DNA from: Pseudomonas sp. GD04091
GTDB taxonomy: Bacteria > Pseudomonadota > Gammaproteobacteria > Pseudomonadales > Pseudomonadaceae
Assembly: GCF_029836165.1 (NCBI RefSeq)
Contig: NZ_JAOEBG010000036.1
Span: 1-35,720 of the forward strand
Direction of reading: 5' to 3'
Length of the DNA: 35,720 nucleotides
Positions 8,538 through 16,359 of this stretch are shown here, one piece after another. The translations under genes were made by a program, and so were the position numbers. The first letter of the stretch is position 1. Every line of letters starts with the position of its first letter. Below the pieces are notes generated by a model, which was given only the letters and a program-made list of their open reading frames with translations, was not told the origin of the DNA and searched no databases.

Positions 8538-8563
8538 GTGGGAGCGGCTAAAGCCGCTCCCAC
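8538..8563. terminator. REP-like hairpin between converging tad operon and pprB
   Basis: A perfect 11-bp stem, GTGGGAGCGGC (8538-8548) with GCCGCTCCCAC (8553-8563), encloses the loop TAAA. It lies between the end of the DUF3613-type gene (plus) and the end of pprB (minus). No long T-run follows on either strand. It resembles P. putida REP hairpins and could act as a bidirectional terminator. Confidence 0.6.
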
Positions 8564-8596
8564 GCAAGTGCGCGATGCTGGAGGCCCGTTAGCAGG

Positions 8597-9337
8597 TCAG
8601 TGGGTGGTGAACCGCTGATGTACCGGCGACGAGCGCGGCGTCAACGCCAATGCCAGCTGCGTGCGGTTGTGCATGTGGGTCAGGCGCAGCACCTGGGACA
8701 CATACAGCTTCACGGTGTTCTCGGTGATGCCCAGCTCGCAGGCGATCTGGTAATTGGTCTTGCCCTTGCTCACCAGCTTGGCGACCTCCAGTTGCCGGGG
8801 TGAGAGCTTCTCGAAGGCGGCCGGCAGCTCCGGCTCGCCTTCCTCGGCGTCGGTGGCGCGACGATGGGCGCCCTGGCCCCGGGCTTTTTCCAGATCCTGG
8901 TAAAGGTCGTCGATGGACTCGGCCAGTTCCTGCAGGCGTTGATTGAGGCTGCCCAGCTCACGGAAGTTGCGGCGCCGCTCCTGCAGCGCCTGCTCCTGGC
9001 GGCGCACGCCTTCGAGCAGTTCGTTCAGGTCCATGGGTTTCTGGTAGTAGTCGGCGAAGCCTTCGCGCAGGGCACGAATCACGTCCTGCTTGTCGGCGCG
9101 CCCGGCCATCTGCTTCAGCGTGCGGACCAGCTCGATGCCATCGCGGTCGGGCATGTGCAGGTCGCACAGCACCAGGCCGATGGCCTCGTCGGCCTTGTAG
9201 CAGTCGATGGCCTGCCCGGTGGAGTGGGCAGGGACACAGCGGTAGCCCTCGCTTTCGAGGAATTCGCACAGCTCTTCGACGATCACTGGCTGATCGTCTA
9301 CCACCAATACTTTCACCTCACTGACAGACTTGTTCAC
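8597..9337 (-). CDS. pprB: PprB, LuxR-type response regulator of the Tad/Flp pilus
   Basis: This 246-residue regulator has an N-terminal receiver domain (D14/D15, phospho-acceptor D59, K100), a predicted coiled-coil linker (about residues 112-155) and a C-terminal LuxR-type helix-turn-helix (LSPRQLEVAKLVSKGKTNYQIA, about 178-235). In P. aeruginosa, PprB activates the Flp pilus and other biofilm genes. The GTG at 9337 is chosen because AGGGAG lies 6 bases upstream; the TTG at 9343 touches that site. The receiver is odd: only 41 residues separate D59 and K100, against 52 in the single-domain regulator of this locus. The missing part covers strand beta-4 and the conserved Ser/Thr. Confidence 0.9.
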   Translation of the reverse strand: MNKSVSEVKVLVVDDQPVIVEELCEFLESEGYRCVPAHSTGQAIDCYKADEAIGLVLCDLHMPDRDGIELVRTLKQMAGRADKQDVIRALREGFADYYQKPMDLNELLEGVRRQEQALQERRRNFRELGSLNQRLQELAESIDDLYQDLEKARGQGAHRRATDAEEGEPELPAAFEKLSPRQLEVAKLVSKGKTNYQIACELGITENTVKLYVSQVLRLTHMHNRTQLALALTPRSSPVHQRFTTH

Positions 9338-9456
9338 GATCAACTCCCTGTTGTATCGGCTCTGCTCCCGGGCCAGACGCTCTGGCTGCTAGAAAAGTAG
9401 TCGCACTTTGCAATTATGTACATCGGTCCAGTTCCAGAATTCGACCGCTCGGTCGT
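9338..9456. promoter_or_regulatory. Region between tadV and pprB
   Basis: This 119-base gap precedes pprB on the minus strand. It holds CATCGGTCCAG (9421-9431), an 11-base match to the region just before rcpC, near TTGCAAAGTGCGAC on the minus strand. A short perfect hairpin, CGACCG (9442-9447) with CGGTCG (9450-9455), lies directly after the tadV stop. No clear -35/-10 pair was identified. Confidence 0.4.
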
Positions 9457-9927
9457 TTATTGGATCCATACAGCTGTCAGCAGGAAGCCGGCCAGCACGT
9501 AAGGGGCGAAGGGCTGCTTGTCGCCGACCTGCTCGGCCAGCGCCTGCAGGCGTTTCTTCACCTTGGGATTGAGCAGGGTCCACAGCCGGCGGCGACCGAG
9601 CAGCCAAGCCAGTACCGTGACCCCGGCGCCGATGAAGGTGCCGAGCACGTACTGCGGGCTGGTGGCCAGGGCCAGGGCGCCCATCAGCTTGACGTCGCCG
9701 GCGCCGAAGCGGCCGAGCATGTAACCGGGCAGGGTGAGCAGCATGACGATGGCCAGCGCCCAACCGGCTTCGCTGGCTTCGGCGCCGATCCAGCTGCGCC
9801 CGGTGGCGAACAGCCAGGCCAGGGCGCAGGCGGCGACACCCAGGGTGAGGGTGTTGGATATTTGCCGTTCGCGGACATCTTGTTCGGTGCACAAGGCAAG
9901 CCACATCAGGAGAACAATGCTTTGCAT
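9457..9927 (-). CDS. fppA: Prepilin peptidase TadV/CpaA (FppA)
   Basis: This 156-residue A24-family aspartic peptidase cleaves the leaders of Flp and the TadE-type pseudopilin. The two catalytic aspartates are visible: D17 in TEQDVRERQISN and D78 in the GxGD motif RFGAGDVKLMG. Five or so hydrophobic segments span the protein, and the short length is normal for the Tad class, which lacks the methylase domain. The ATG at 9927 is taken as start; an in-frame TTG at 9933 is better spaced (8 bases) from AGGG at 9942-9945 and cannot be excluded. It is divergent from tadE and upstream of pprB. Confidence 0.9.
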   Translation of the reverse strand: MQSIVLLMWLALCTEQDVRERQISNTLTLGVAACALAWLFATGRSWIGAEASEAGWALAIVMLLTLPGYMLGRFGAGDVKLMGALALATSPQYVLGTFIGAGVTVLAWLLGRRRLWTLLNPKVKKRLQALAEQVGDKQPFAPYVLAGFLLTAVWIQ

Positions 9928-9928
9928 T

Positions 9929-9942
9929 GGCAAATTGCCATC
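9929..9942 (+). promoter_or_regulatory. Palindrome GGCAA-A-TTGCC(ATC), candidate operator for tadE-pprA
   Basis: GGCAAATTGCC (9929-9939) is a perfect 5-1-5 dyad followed by ATC. It ends 60 bases upstream of the tadE ATG and lies against the tadV start. The same dyad with a different central base and the same flanking ATC occurs 64 bases upstream of tadG (15075-15088, minus strand). It could be a PprB site; this rests only on the repetition. Confidence 0.45.
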
Positions 9943-10002
9943 CCTATTCGTTGAACGGTTCTATGCTTTCAGACAGGTCTCACAGTCAGGGTAGACGCGA
10001 TC

Positions 10003-10446
10003 ATGAAAGCAGGCCCGGCGGGACAGCAAAAAGGCGCGGTAGCCATCGAGTTTGTCGCGGTGTTCATGGTGTTCTTCGCGGTGTTCTACGGGCTGGTCAG
10101 CTATGCCTTGCCCATGCTCATGCTGCAGTCGTTCAACCAGGCCAGCAGCGAGGCGGTGCGACGCTGCGTGGCGGTGGATCCGACCAGCAAGACCTACGAA
10201 CTGGACCTGCAAGGGCTGGCGCGCCAGGTGATCGGCCAGCAGCTCTCGTGGATGCCCAATGCCCTGGGCTTCAACGTGATCACCGATACCAAGGTCAGCC
10301 TGGGGGCGGACAAGGTGCTGACCGTGTCGATCGACTACCCGCGCAACCGTCTCAATGGCGTGCTGCCGACCCTGGTGCTGCCCGTGATCGGTGACGTGCC
10401 CAAGCTGCCTGCGCGCCTGCAGGCCCAGGCGAGCCTGCAACTGTGA
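10003..10446 (+). CDS. tadE: TadE-family pseudopilin
   Basis: This 147-residue protein begins with a short charged leader and then G11-AVAIEF, the Tad prepilin cleavage motif with Glu at mature position 5 (E16). A hydrophobic helix (about residues 17-45) follows, and then a soluble domain of about 100 residues. This is the layout of TadE/TadF pseudopilins, which are processed by TadV and needed for pilus assembly. Only one such gene is seen here besides tadG, so it may serve as both TadE and TadF. Its TGA overlaps the GTG of pprA, indicating coupled translation. Confidence 0.85.
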   Translation: MKAGPAGQQKGAVAIEFVAVFMVFFAVFYGLVSYALPMLMLQSFNQASSEAVRRCVAVDPTSKTYELDLQGLARQVIGQQLSWMPNALGFNVITDTKVSLGADKVLTVSIDYPRNRLNGVLPTLVLPVIGDVPKLPARLQAQASLQL

Positions 10447-13073
10447 CCGGTGGCCTGTTCGATCGCTGGCGTGCGGCGCCGGTTGCCGTGCCCGAGACGC
10501 TGCCTGCCGTGGGGCTGCAGGTGTGGCTCGACGACCAGGCGCGGGTCCTGCGCCTGGCCGGCCCCCTGCGCACCTTGCTGGCGTTGCCTGCCCGGTCCGA
10601 GGCCCGCGTGCACGATTATGTAGAGCAGCACAGCTGGCTGGTGCTCGAAGGCGAGCCGGCCGACTGGCAAGGGCAGCCGCTGGACCTGGACTTTCGCACC
10701 GTCATGGGCCATGCGCTGCATACCCGCGGCTGGCTGCAACGCCAGGCGTCGGGCTGGATGCTGCAACTGTTCGACATCGGCGACCTGCTGCGTGAACAAC
10801 GCTGGGACCGCCAGCGACCGTTGCTCGGGGAAATCGGCCATGCCCTGCGTGAATGCGGCAGCGAGCGCCTGGCGCAGACCACGGCTGAACAGTTGCAGAG
10901 CCTCGCCGAACACTGGCAGGCCAGCTCGTTGCGCCTGATGCTGCGCGAATCGGGCGGTTGGCGGCACTACGCCGGCAGCGAGGGGGCCTGGCCCTGGCCC
11001 GACGACCCGCGGCTGCAAGGCTGGCTGGACGCGCTGCCGGCCCACACCCTGATCGAGGTCTGCGACGACCCCGAACTGCTGGCCTTGTGCGGCGGTGTGT
11101 CGCTGTTTCTCGTGCCCTATCGCCTGGGCCTGGATGCCGAGGCCTGGATATTGTGCGCCGGGGCGCGCCAGGTGCCCCCGGCGGACATGGCGCTGGCGCT
11201 GGCGCGTACGCTGGCCGAGCCGCTGCTGGTCCGCCATCGCCGCCAGCAAATGCAGCGTCAGGCCCATCATCTCGATGACCTGCAGCGCCAGCTCGGTGCC
11301 GGGTGGTGGGAGTGGCCGGCGCACGCCGACCTGCACCTGGAGCCGGCCTTGGCCCGCACATTCGGCCTGCCGTGCCAGGCAAGCCCGGCGCAATGGCTGG
11401 CACGCCTGCACCCGGCCGACCGTGAGGCGGCCCAACTGGCCCTGGCCCAGGCCCGCGAAGGCGCTGGGTTGAGCCTGAGCATCCGTCTGGCGGATTCCGA
11501 TCCACAGGGCGCGCCGCGCTGGTTCCACTGGGCCGGTCACGGCCAGGGTGGCTTGTTGCGCGGCTTCCTGCTGGACATCAGTGCGCTCAAGGTACAGGAG
11601 CAGCAGGCCGGCGCCGCGCGGGCCCGTCTGGAGAACCTGATCGCCAGCTCGCCGGCGGTGATCTATGTGCAGCGCTATGCCGAGGGGGCGCTGCACAGCG
11701 ACTTCTTCAGTGCCAGCCTGGGACCGTTGCTGGGCTGGGCCGCCGACAGCGAGCAGGCGCGCCAGCCAGGCCTGGCGGTGCATCCGCAAGATCGCCCGCT
11801 GTGGCTGGAACGCACGCGCAGCCTGCTGCGCGAGGGGCAGGTGCGCTGTCGTTATCGGCTGCGCGATCACCTCGGTGGCTACCACTGGATGCACGACGAG
11901 GCGCGCCTGCTGCGCGACGACCTGGGCCAGCCGTTGGAGGTGGTCGGCCTGTGGCTGGATGTCAGTGAGGCGACCGAGGCGGCCGAACGCATGCGCCAGA
12001 GCGAGGAACGCTATCGCGTGCTGGTGGAGGATTCGCCTGCGATGATCTGCCGTTACCGCCCGGACCTGACGTTGCTTTTCGGCAACCGGCCACTGGCCGA
12101 TTACCTGGGCTGCGCGCCAGAGCAGCTGCAAGGCGCGGACCTGGGCCAGTGGTTCTCCGACAGCCAGCGCGAGGCGTTCGTCCAGCGCCTGCAGGCGCTG
12201 ACCCCGGAGCAACCGCTGGGCAGCGCGGAAATCTGCGTGCAACTGCCGGGCCGCGAGCACGCCTGGTGGGTATGGGCCGATCGCGGGCTGTTCGACGCCG
12301 AGGGCCGCCTGCTCGAAGTCCAGGCGGTGGGGCGCGACAACACCGACGTCCGGCGCAGCCAGCAGCAACTGCTGCAGGGCGCCAAGATGGCCACCCTCGG
12401 CGAGCTGGCGACGGGGCTGGTGCATGAGATCAACCAACCGCTCAATGTCATGCAGATGGCGGTGGGCAACACCCTCAAGCGTCTGCAGAGCGGCACCGCC
12501 GATCCAGCCTACCTGGAGGAAAAGCTACGCCGTATCGAAGGCCAGGTCGTTCGTGCTGCCCGGTTGGTGGAGCACATGCGGGTATATGGTCGGCGCTCGG
12601 CGGTCGAACGTGAGCGTTTCGCCGCCTGGGCCGCGGTGGAGGGCGCCAGGGCGCTGCTCGAGGAAGGCCTGCGGGGCAAGGGCGTCGAACTGTGCCTGGA
12701 ACGGCCAGAGGCGCAACCCCAGGTGCTCGGGCATCAGGACCAGGTGGAACAAGTGTTGATCAACCTGATGGTCAATGCCCGCGACGCATTGTTGGAAAAA
12801 GGGCGGCAACAGCCGTGGATCCGGGTGCGCCAGGTCGTGCAGGGCGAGCGGCTGTGCCTGCTGGTGGAGGACAACGCCGGAGGGATCGATCCGCGGTTGC
12901 ACGAACGCATCTTCGAGCCTTTTTTCACCACCAAGCCGGCTGGCGTCGGTACCGGGCTGGGGCTGTCGGTGAGCCATGGCATCGTCAGCCGCATGGGTGG
13001 CAGCCTGACGGTCGCCAACGCCATCGAAGGGGCATGCTTCCAGGTCGTGTTGCCGCTTCACAGCACCAACTGA
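10443..13073 (+). CDS. pprA: PprA, multi-PAS sensor histidine kinase
   Basis: This 876-residue kinase starts at a GTG that overlaps the tadE stop. The N-terminal part (about 1-280) has no clear membrane helix and looks partly GAF-like. Three PAS-like domains follow at about 285-385, 395-515 and 520-645, so it probably senses a cytoplasmic signal. The phospho-acceptor helix reads GELATGLVHEINQPLNVM with H661. The HATPase domain shows the N box NLMVNARDAL and the G boxes DNAGGIDP, FFTTK and GTGLGLS. PprB is its expected partner. The last 16 bases overlap the end of tadG on the other strand. Confidence 0.9.
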   Translation: MTGGLFDRWRAAPVAVPETLPAVGLQVWLDDQARVLRLAGPLRTLLALPARSEARVHDYVEQHSWLVLEGEPADWQGQPLDLDFRTVMGHALHTRGWLQRQASGWMLQLFDIGDLLREQRWDRQRPLLGEIGHALRECGSERLAQTTAEQLQSLAEHWQASSLRLMLRESGGWRHYAGSEGAWPWPDDPRLQGWLDALPAHTLIEVCDDPELLALCGGVSLFLVPYRLGLDAEAWILCAGARQVPPADMALALARTLAEPLLVRHRRQQMQRQAHHLDDLQRQLGAGWWEWPAHADLHLEPALARTFGLPCQASPAQWLARLHPADREAAQLALAQAREGAGLSLSIRLADSDPQGAPRWFHWAGHGQGGLLRGFLLDISALKVQEQQAGAARARLENLIASSPAVIYVQRYAEGALHSDFFSASLGPLLGWAADSEQARQPGLAVHPQDRPLWLERTRSLLREGQVRCRYRLRDHLGGYHWMHDEARLLRDDLGQPLEVVGLWLDVSEATEAAERMRQSEERYRVLVEDSPAMICRYRPDLTLLFGNRPLADYLGCAPEQLQGADLGQWFSDSQREAFVQRLQALTPEQPLGSAEICVQLPGREHAWWVWADRGLFDAEGRLLEVQAVGRDNTDVRRSQQQLLQGAKMATLGELATGLVHEINQPLNVMQMAVGNTLKRLQSGTADPAYLEEKLRRIEGQVVRAARLVEHMRVYGRRSAVERERFAAWAAVEGARALLEEGLRGKGVELCLERPEAQPQVLGHQDQVEQVLINLMVNARDALLEKGRQQPWIRVRQVVQGERLCLLVEDNAGGIDPRLHERIFEPFFTTKPAGVGTGLGLSVSHGIVSRMGGSLTVANAIEGACFQVVLPLHSTN

Positions 13074-15010
13074 GCGTGGCCGCTGGAGCAACTGAGGTTC
13101 GTGCCGACCTCGGCATTGGCCAGGTCGATTCCCAGCACCTTGAGCAAACCGTTGACCAGCGGGTCGAGCAGTGGGCTGAGCAAATTCCTGATCAAGGGGT
13201 CGAGGATGTTCCTCACGCCGTCGAGCAGGCCAGCGGTGAGCACCAGGACCTGGCCGAGACCGCTGTTGCTGGTGGGCTTGTACGCTTCCAGGCGAACGCC
13301 CGACAGCGTATCGGCCAGGCTGGCGACCACCTGGGCCTGGTCGCTGTCCATGGGCTGGAAAAACGGGGGAAGACCGATGTTCGGTGGCGCTTTGTCGCCG
13401 GCGAACACCAGCGTTTTCTCCACAGGTCCGCTGCCCAGCAGCTTGGTGTCGACCCGTAGGCCGATACCTCCGCCTGCGTAAGGCACGCGAGTGCCGCACG
13501 ACGGTGGCAGGATCAGCAAGCGACTGCAGTAGTTGGTGCCGATGTCGATCAGTGGCAGGGCCTTGACCGCCGTGGTGCCGTTGGTGAGGAAGTCTTGCGG
13601 GGTATCGAAACTGCCGATCGCGATCTTCGCCGCCGAGCGTTGGGTGAGGGTGGTCAGGCTCTTGGGCGCGCAGCTGTAGTTGTCCGGCGGCGCGGGCCGC
13701 AGGCGGCTGGTGCCCTCTGCCACTTCCAGGCCGATATCGATGTGCACCTGAGTGTCCAGCAGCTTGATGTCGCTGACCTTGCAGGGAACACCCAGCAGGC
13801 AGGTGAGCGATTGCACGGTGCCCAGCAGGTCCAGGCCGAGCAGGTTGTTGAGCACGTTGGTCAGCGGCGCCGCCAGGTCCAACACCGCGTTGAGCAGCCC
13901 GGCGATACCGCTCAGTAGCGGCAGGTCGAGCGATATCAGCGCGCGAATCTGCGCGGTGTGCACTCGCAGCTCGTCGGTGCGCGGATCACCGACCGCCGAA
14001 ATCTGCTGCGGCTCGATCACCCGCAGCTGTACCCGGCCGTTGATCAGGCCCAGGACGCTGATTGGCAGGTCGGCGTTGACCGCGCGCTCGCTGGCCGCCA
14101 GCTGGATGACGCCCTGCACCAGTTGCAGCAGCTGGATGCTGGCGTCCAGGCCGGCCTGGGCGGTGCCGTTCTGCAGGTCCAGCAGCTCGCCCAGTTGCAG
14201 TCCCCCGGCCGGCAGGTCCAGGGCGATCCTGCCCAGGTTGGTCGCTACATCGACGGCGGCGCCACTGCGCTGCAGGACTTTCACCGCGGCCTGCAACAGC
14301 ACCGTGGCGCTGGTATCGAGGTTGAGCAGCTGCTGGTAGTCGCCTACGTTCAGGTTCAGGTCCACGGCCAACTGATCGAGATACTGCAACAGGTTGAGGC
14401 GGGTATTGGCGATGCCTTGCCAGCCCAGCAGGTCGAGCTGCGCCGAGCCACCCAGCGCCTTGAGCAGGGCGTTGAGCACCGAGCCCTGGTTCGAATTGAC
14501 CGTGACCAGGGTGCTGCGGATGCTCAGCATCGCCTGGGGTGGCCCGGGGCTCGCGGCCACCGCGCTGGCATGCAGGGTGGTGGTACGGGCGATGGCGCCG
14601 CCCTGGGCCAGGGCGTATACCCCGCCGGCGACGCTGGTGGTCACTATATTGCGGACCTCGACCTTTATCGCCTCGTTGCGCGTGGTATCGGCGGTGAAGG
14701 TGCGCAGGTTGTCGTTGCCGATGCGCAGGTAGCCGCAACTGGCGATCAGTGGCTTTTGCGGAGCGTGGCCGTTGCGGGTGGCGGCGGTGCGAGCCAAGGT
14801 CGAGGCCTGCGGGCCGCTGCCGGTGCAGACCCCGCCGTGCTCGGCGGCCTCCAGCGCGGCCATGTCGGCGGTGCGCTGAAGCTTGCGCTGCTCGAGGTAG
14901 AGGCGGCCGCTGTCGACGGTCAGGAGCATGAACACCAGGGCCAGGCCCATGGTCAGCGCGGCCATCAGGCCGATCGCGCCGCGTTGGCGCACAGCGGAAC
15001 GGGAAACCAC
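13058..15010 (-). CDS. tadG: TadG-type Tad pilus assembly protein
   Basis: This protein of about 650 residues has the TadG N-terminus, RQRGAIGLMAALTMGLALVFMLL followed by DSGRLYLEQRKLQRTADMAALEAA. That is a pilin-like membrane helix and a TadG-like domain. The long remainder is probably periplasmic and rich in Leu and Asn, with several Cys residues in its second half. The GTG at 15010 is preferred because AAGGAG lies 5 bases upstream; an in-frame ATG at 15058 has no site. TadG proteins anchor or regulate the pilus. It is transcribed alone, convergent with pprA and overlapping it by 16 bases. Confidence 0.87.
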   Translation of the reverse strand: MVSRSAVRQRGAIGLMAALTMGLALVFMLLTVDSGRLYLEQRKLQRTADMAALEAAEHGGVCTGSGPQASTLARTAATRNGHAPQKPLIASCGYLRIGNDNLRTFTADTTRNEAIKVEVRNIVTTSVAGGVYALAQGGAIARTTTLHASAVAASPGPPQAMLSIRSTLVTVNSNQGSVLNALLKALGGSAQLDLLGWQGIANTRLNLLQYLDQLAVDLNLNVGDYQQLLNLDTSATVLLQAAVKVLQRSGAAVDVATNLGRIALDLPAGGLQLGELLDLQNGTAQAGLDASIQLLQLVQGVIQLAASERAVNADLPISVLGLINGRVQLRVIEPQQISAVGDPRTDELRVHTAQIRALISLDLPLLSGIAGLLNAVLDLAAPLTNVLNNLLGLDLLGTVQSLTCLLGVPCKVSDIKLLDTQVHIDIGLEVAEGTSRLRPAPPDNYSCAPKSLTTLTQRSAAKIAIGSFDTPQDFLTNGTTAVKALPLIDIGTNYCSRLLILPPSCGTRVPYAGGGIGLRVDTKLLGSGPVEKTLVFAGDKAPPNIGLPPFFQPMDSDQAQVVASLADTLSGVRLEAYKPTSNSGLGQVLVLTAGLLDGVRNILDPLIRNLLSPLLDPLVNGLLKVLGIDLANAEVGTNLSCSSGHAQLVL

Positions 15011-15071
15011 GGGCACTCCTTTGCCGGCCTGGGGCCCGGCAGCGTGGCGGCGGTGCAAGGAGTGTAGTCAA

Positions 15072-15088
15072 GATGATGGCAAGTTGCC
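15072..15088 (-). promoter_or_regulatory. Palindrome GGCAA-C-TTGCC(ATCATC), candidate operator for tadG
   Basis: On the minus strand this reads GGCAACTTGCCATCATC, with the dyad at 15078-15088, about 64 bases before the tadG GTG. TTGCCATCATC is identical over 11 bases to 965-975 upstream of rcpC. GGCAA-N-TTGCCATC matches 9929-9942 upstream of tadE. The shared sequence, orientation and distance suggest one regulator, perhaps PprB. Confidence 0.45.
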
Positions 15089-15102
15089 TTGATTCACCGG
15101 CC

Positions 15103-15120
15103 CGCTCCTGATAGGGAGCG
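15103..15120 (-). terminator. Possible weak terminator after DUF4136 gene
   Basis: CGCTCC and GGAGCG form a 6-bp stem with a 6-base loop, just after the stop of the DUF4136 gene and before the tadG control region. There is no T-run, so termination is only a possibility. Confidence 0.3.
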
Positions 15121-15126
15121 CTCGCC

Positions 15127-15687
15127 TCAATGAGGCGGGTAGTTACCCAGTACCTGGGCCACGGTCTTCTGGATCGCCGCGTTGCGCTCCTGCGGGCTGG
15201 GTGGGTAGTTGTTCATGATCTGCTCGGCGCTGCCACGCCATACCAGTTTGCCGTCGCGACCATCGAACAGGTCGATCTGGATGGTCGCCACCTTGTAATC
15301 GACGCTGCGGGTCTCGTTGTACATCGGCCCGCCCCAGTAGCCCCCCCAATAGCCGCCCCAGGCGCCGCCGTAGTTGGTGGTGATCTGTTGCTGGCGTTGC
15401 TCGACGATCAGATAGGCGCGCACTTTCACATCGGGCCGGGCATTGCCCTGTACCGGGCGCAGGCCACGCTGGTCGAGCTGGCCGGCAACCGCCTGGCGGA
15501 TGCGCTGCTCGGTCAGGTCGCTCTTGATCCGCGGATCGTCCGGGCGATATTGCAGCCCCGGCTCCTGCCAGGCCCAGCTGCGGTAGGCGGCGAAATCGCG
15601 GCTGGCATCGAAGTCCTGCTGCACGTTGCTGCTCGAACAGGCGGCCAGCAGCAGGGCCAGGGACAGTAGAACGAGACGGCGCAACAT
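15127..15687 (-). CDS. DUF4136-type lipoprotein (first of two)
   Basis: This 186-residue protein starts MLRRLVLLSLALLLAAC, a lipoprotein signal with lipobox Cys at about residue 17. The mature part shows the DUF4136 pattern: FAAYRSWAWQ, IRQAVAGQLDQRGLRPV, a Gly/Trp/Tyr-rich insert (GGAWGGYWGGYWGG) and IDLFDGRDGKLVWRGSA. The function of the family is unknown; it is probably in the outer membrane facing the periplasm. A diverged paralogue lies 19 bases upstream on the same strand, indicating a tandem duplication and an operon. Whether it serves the adjacent pilus genes is unknown. Confidence 0.85.
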   Translation of the reverse strand: MLRRLVLLSLALLLAACSSSNVQQDFDASRDFAAYRSWAWQEPGLQYRPDDPRIKSDLTEQRIRQAVAGQLDQRGLRPVQGNARPDVKVRAYLIVEQRQQQITTNYGGAWGGYWGGYWGGPMYNETRSVDYKVATIQIDLFDGRDGKLVWRGSAEQIMNNYPPSPQERNAAIQKTVAQVLGNYPPH

Positions 15688-15706
15688 GATGGTTCTCCGT
15701 TGAACG

Positions 15707-16339
15707 TTAGCTGGGAGGATAGCCGCTCATCGCCTTGCTCACCGATTCGCGCAGCGCGCCTTCACGCTCGCGCGGCGAGTCCTTGTCGCTGCCGCTTTCG
15801 GCGCTGGCGCTCCATACCGGCTGGCCGTTGCGGGCATCGAACAGGTCGATGCGCACCACCATCACCTCGACTTCGTAGGTGCGCACGATCGGCACGCTGC
15901 CGTAGGCGCCGTAGCCGTTGCGATAGCCGCCGTAGCCGATGCCGCCGTAAGGGTAGGGGCCGTAGTAGGGGTCATAGTCGTAGTCGCGCACTTGGCGCAG
16001 GCGTCGCTCAAGGCGCACATCGGCGCTGACCAGCAGGTCGGCTGGCGCATTGCGGGCGGGACGCAGCCCATGTTGGTCGAGGGCGCTGCTCACTGCGTCG
16101 GCCAGTTGGCCCGGGGTCGCGTTGGCCAGGCCGCCGGGCGGCTGATTGCTGCGCCAGGTCCAGCTGCGGTAGCGGCCATAGTCGCGCGCAGGGGCCGGAT
16201 AGGCGCTGGCGTCGAAAGTGGTGGCGGCCTGGGGCGGTGCCGGCGGCAGGGGATTGCCGCTGGCCACGTAGGGGTTGGTGCCCTGGCAGCCGGCCAGGGC
16301 CAGGGACAGCAGGGCCAGGCAGAGCGAGCGGTATGGCAT
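15707..16339 (-). CDS. DUF4136-type lipoprotein (second of two)
   Basis: This 210-residue lipoprotein (MPYRSLCLALLSLALAGC, Cys near residue 18) shares the layout of its downstream neighbour: DYGRYRSWTWR, LADAVSSALDQHGLRPA, a Gly/Tyr-rich stretch (YGGIGYGGYRNGYGAYG) and IDLFDARNGQPVWSASA. The ATG at 16339 has AGGAGG 4 bases upstream; the longer frame back to 16531 runs through cmoM and is rejected. It lies 20 bases after cmoM, so it may be read from the same transcript. Function unknown. Confidence 0.85.
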   Translation of the reverse strand: MPYRSLCLALLSLALAGCQGTNPYVASGNPLPPAPPQAATTFDASAYPAPARDYGRYRSWTWRSNQPPGGLANATPGQLADAVSSALDQHGLRPARNAPADLLVSADVRLERRLRQVRDYDYDPYYGPYPYGGIGYGGYRNGYGAYGSVPIVRTYEVEVMVVRIDLFDARNGQPVWSASAESGSDKDSPREREGALRESVSKAMSGYPPS

Positions 16340-16359
16340 GGGTCCTCCTGGCAAGGCGG

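Noticed and set aside
9442..9455. CGACCG-CT-CGGTCG as a terminator for tadV
   Set aside because: The stem is only 6 bp with a 2-base loop and no T-run follows. It is noted only as part of the control region before pprB.
10335..12437. A 700-codon open frame on the minus strand across pprA
   Set aside because: It is opposite to a complete, motif-rich histidine kinase and its translation is low-complexity Gln/Ala/Arg text with no domain. High-GC DNA keeps such frames open by chance.
1..15010. Tad locus as a recent genomic island
   Set aside because: No integrase, transposase, tRNA edge or direct repeat is visible, and base and codon use match the neighbours. It may still be absent from some relatives, but recent transfer is not supported by the sequence.
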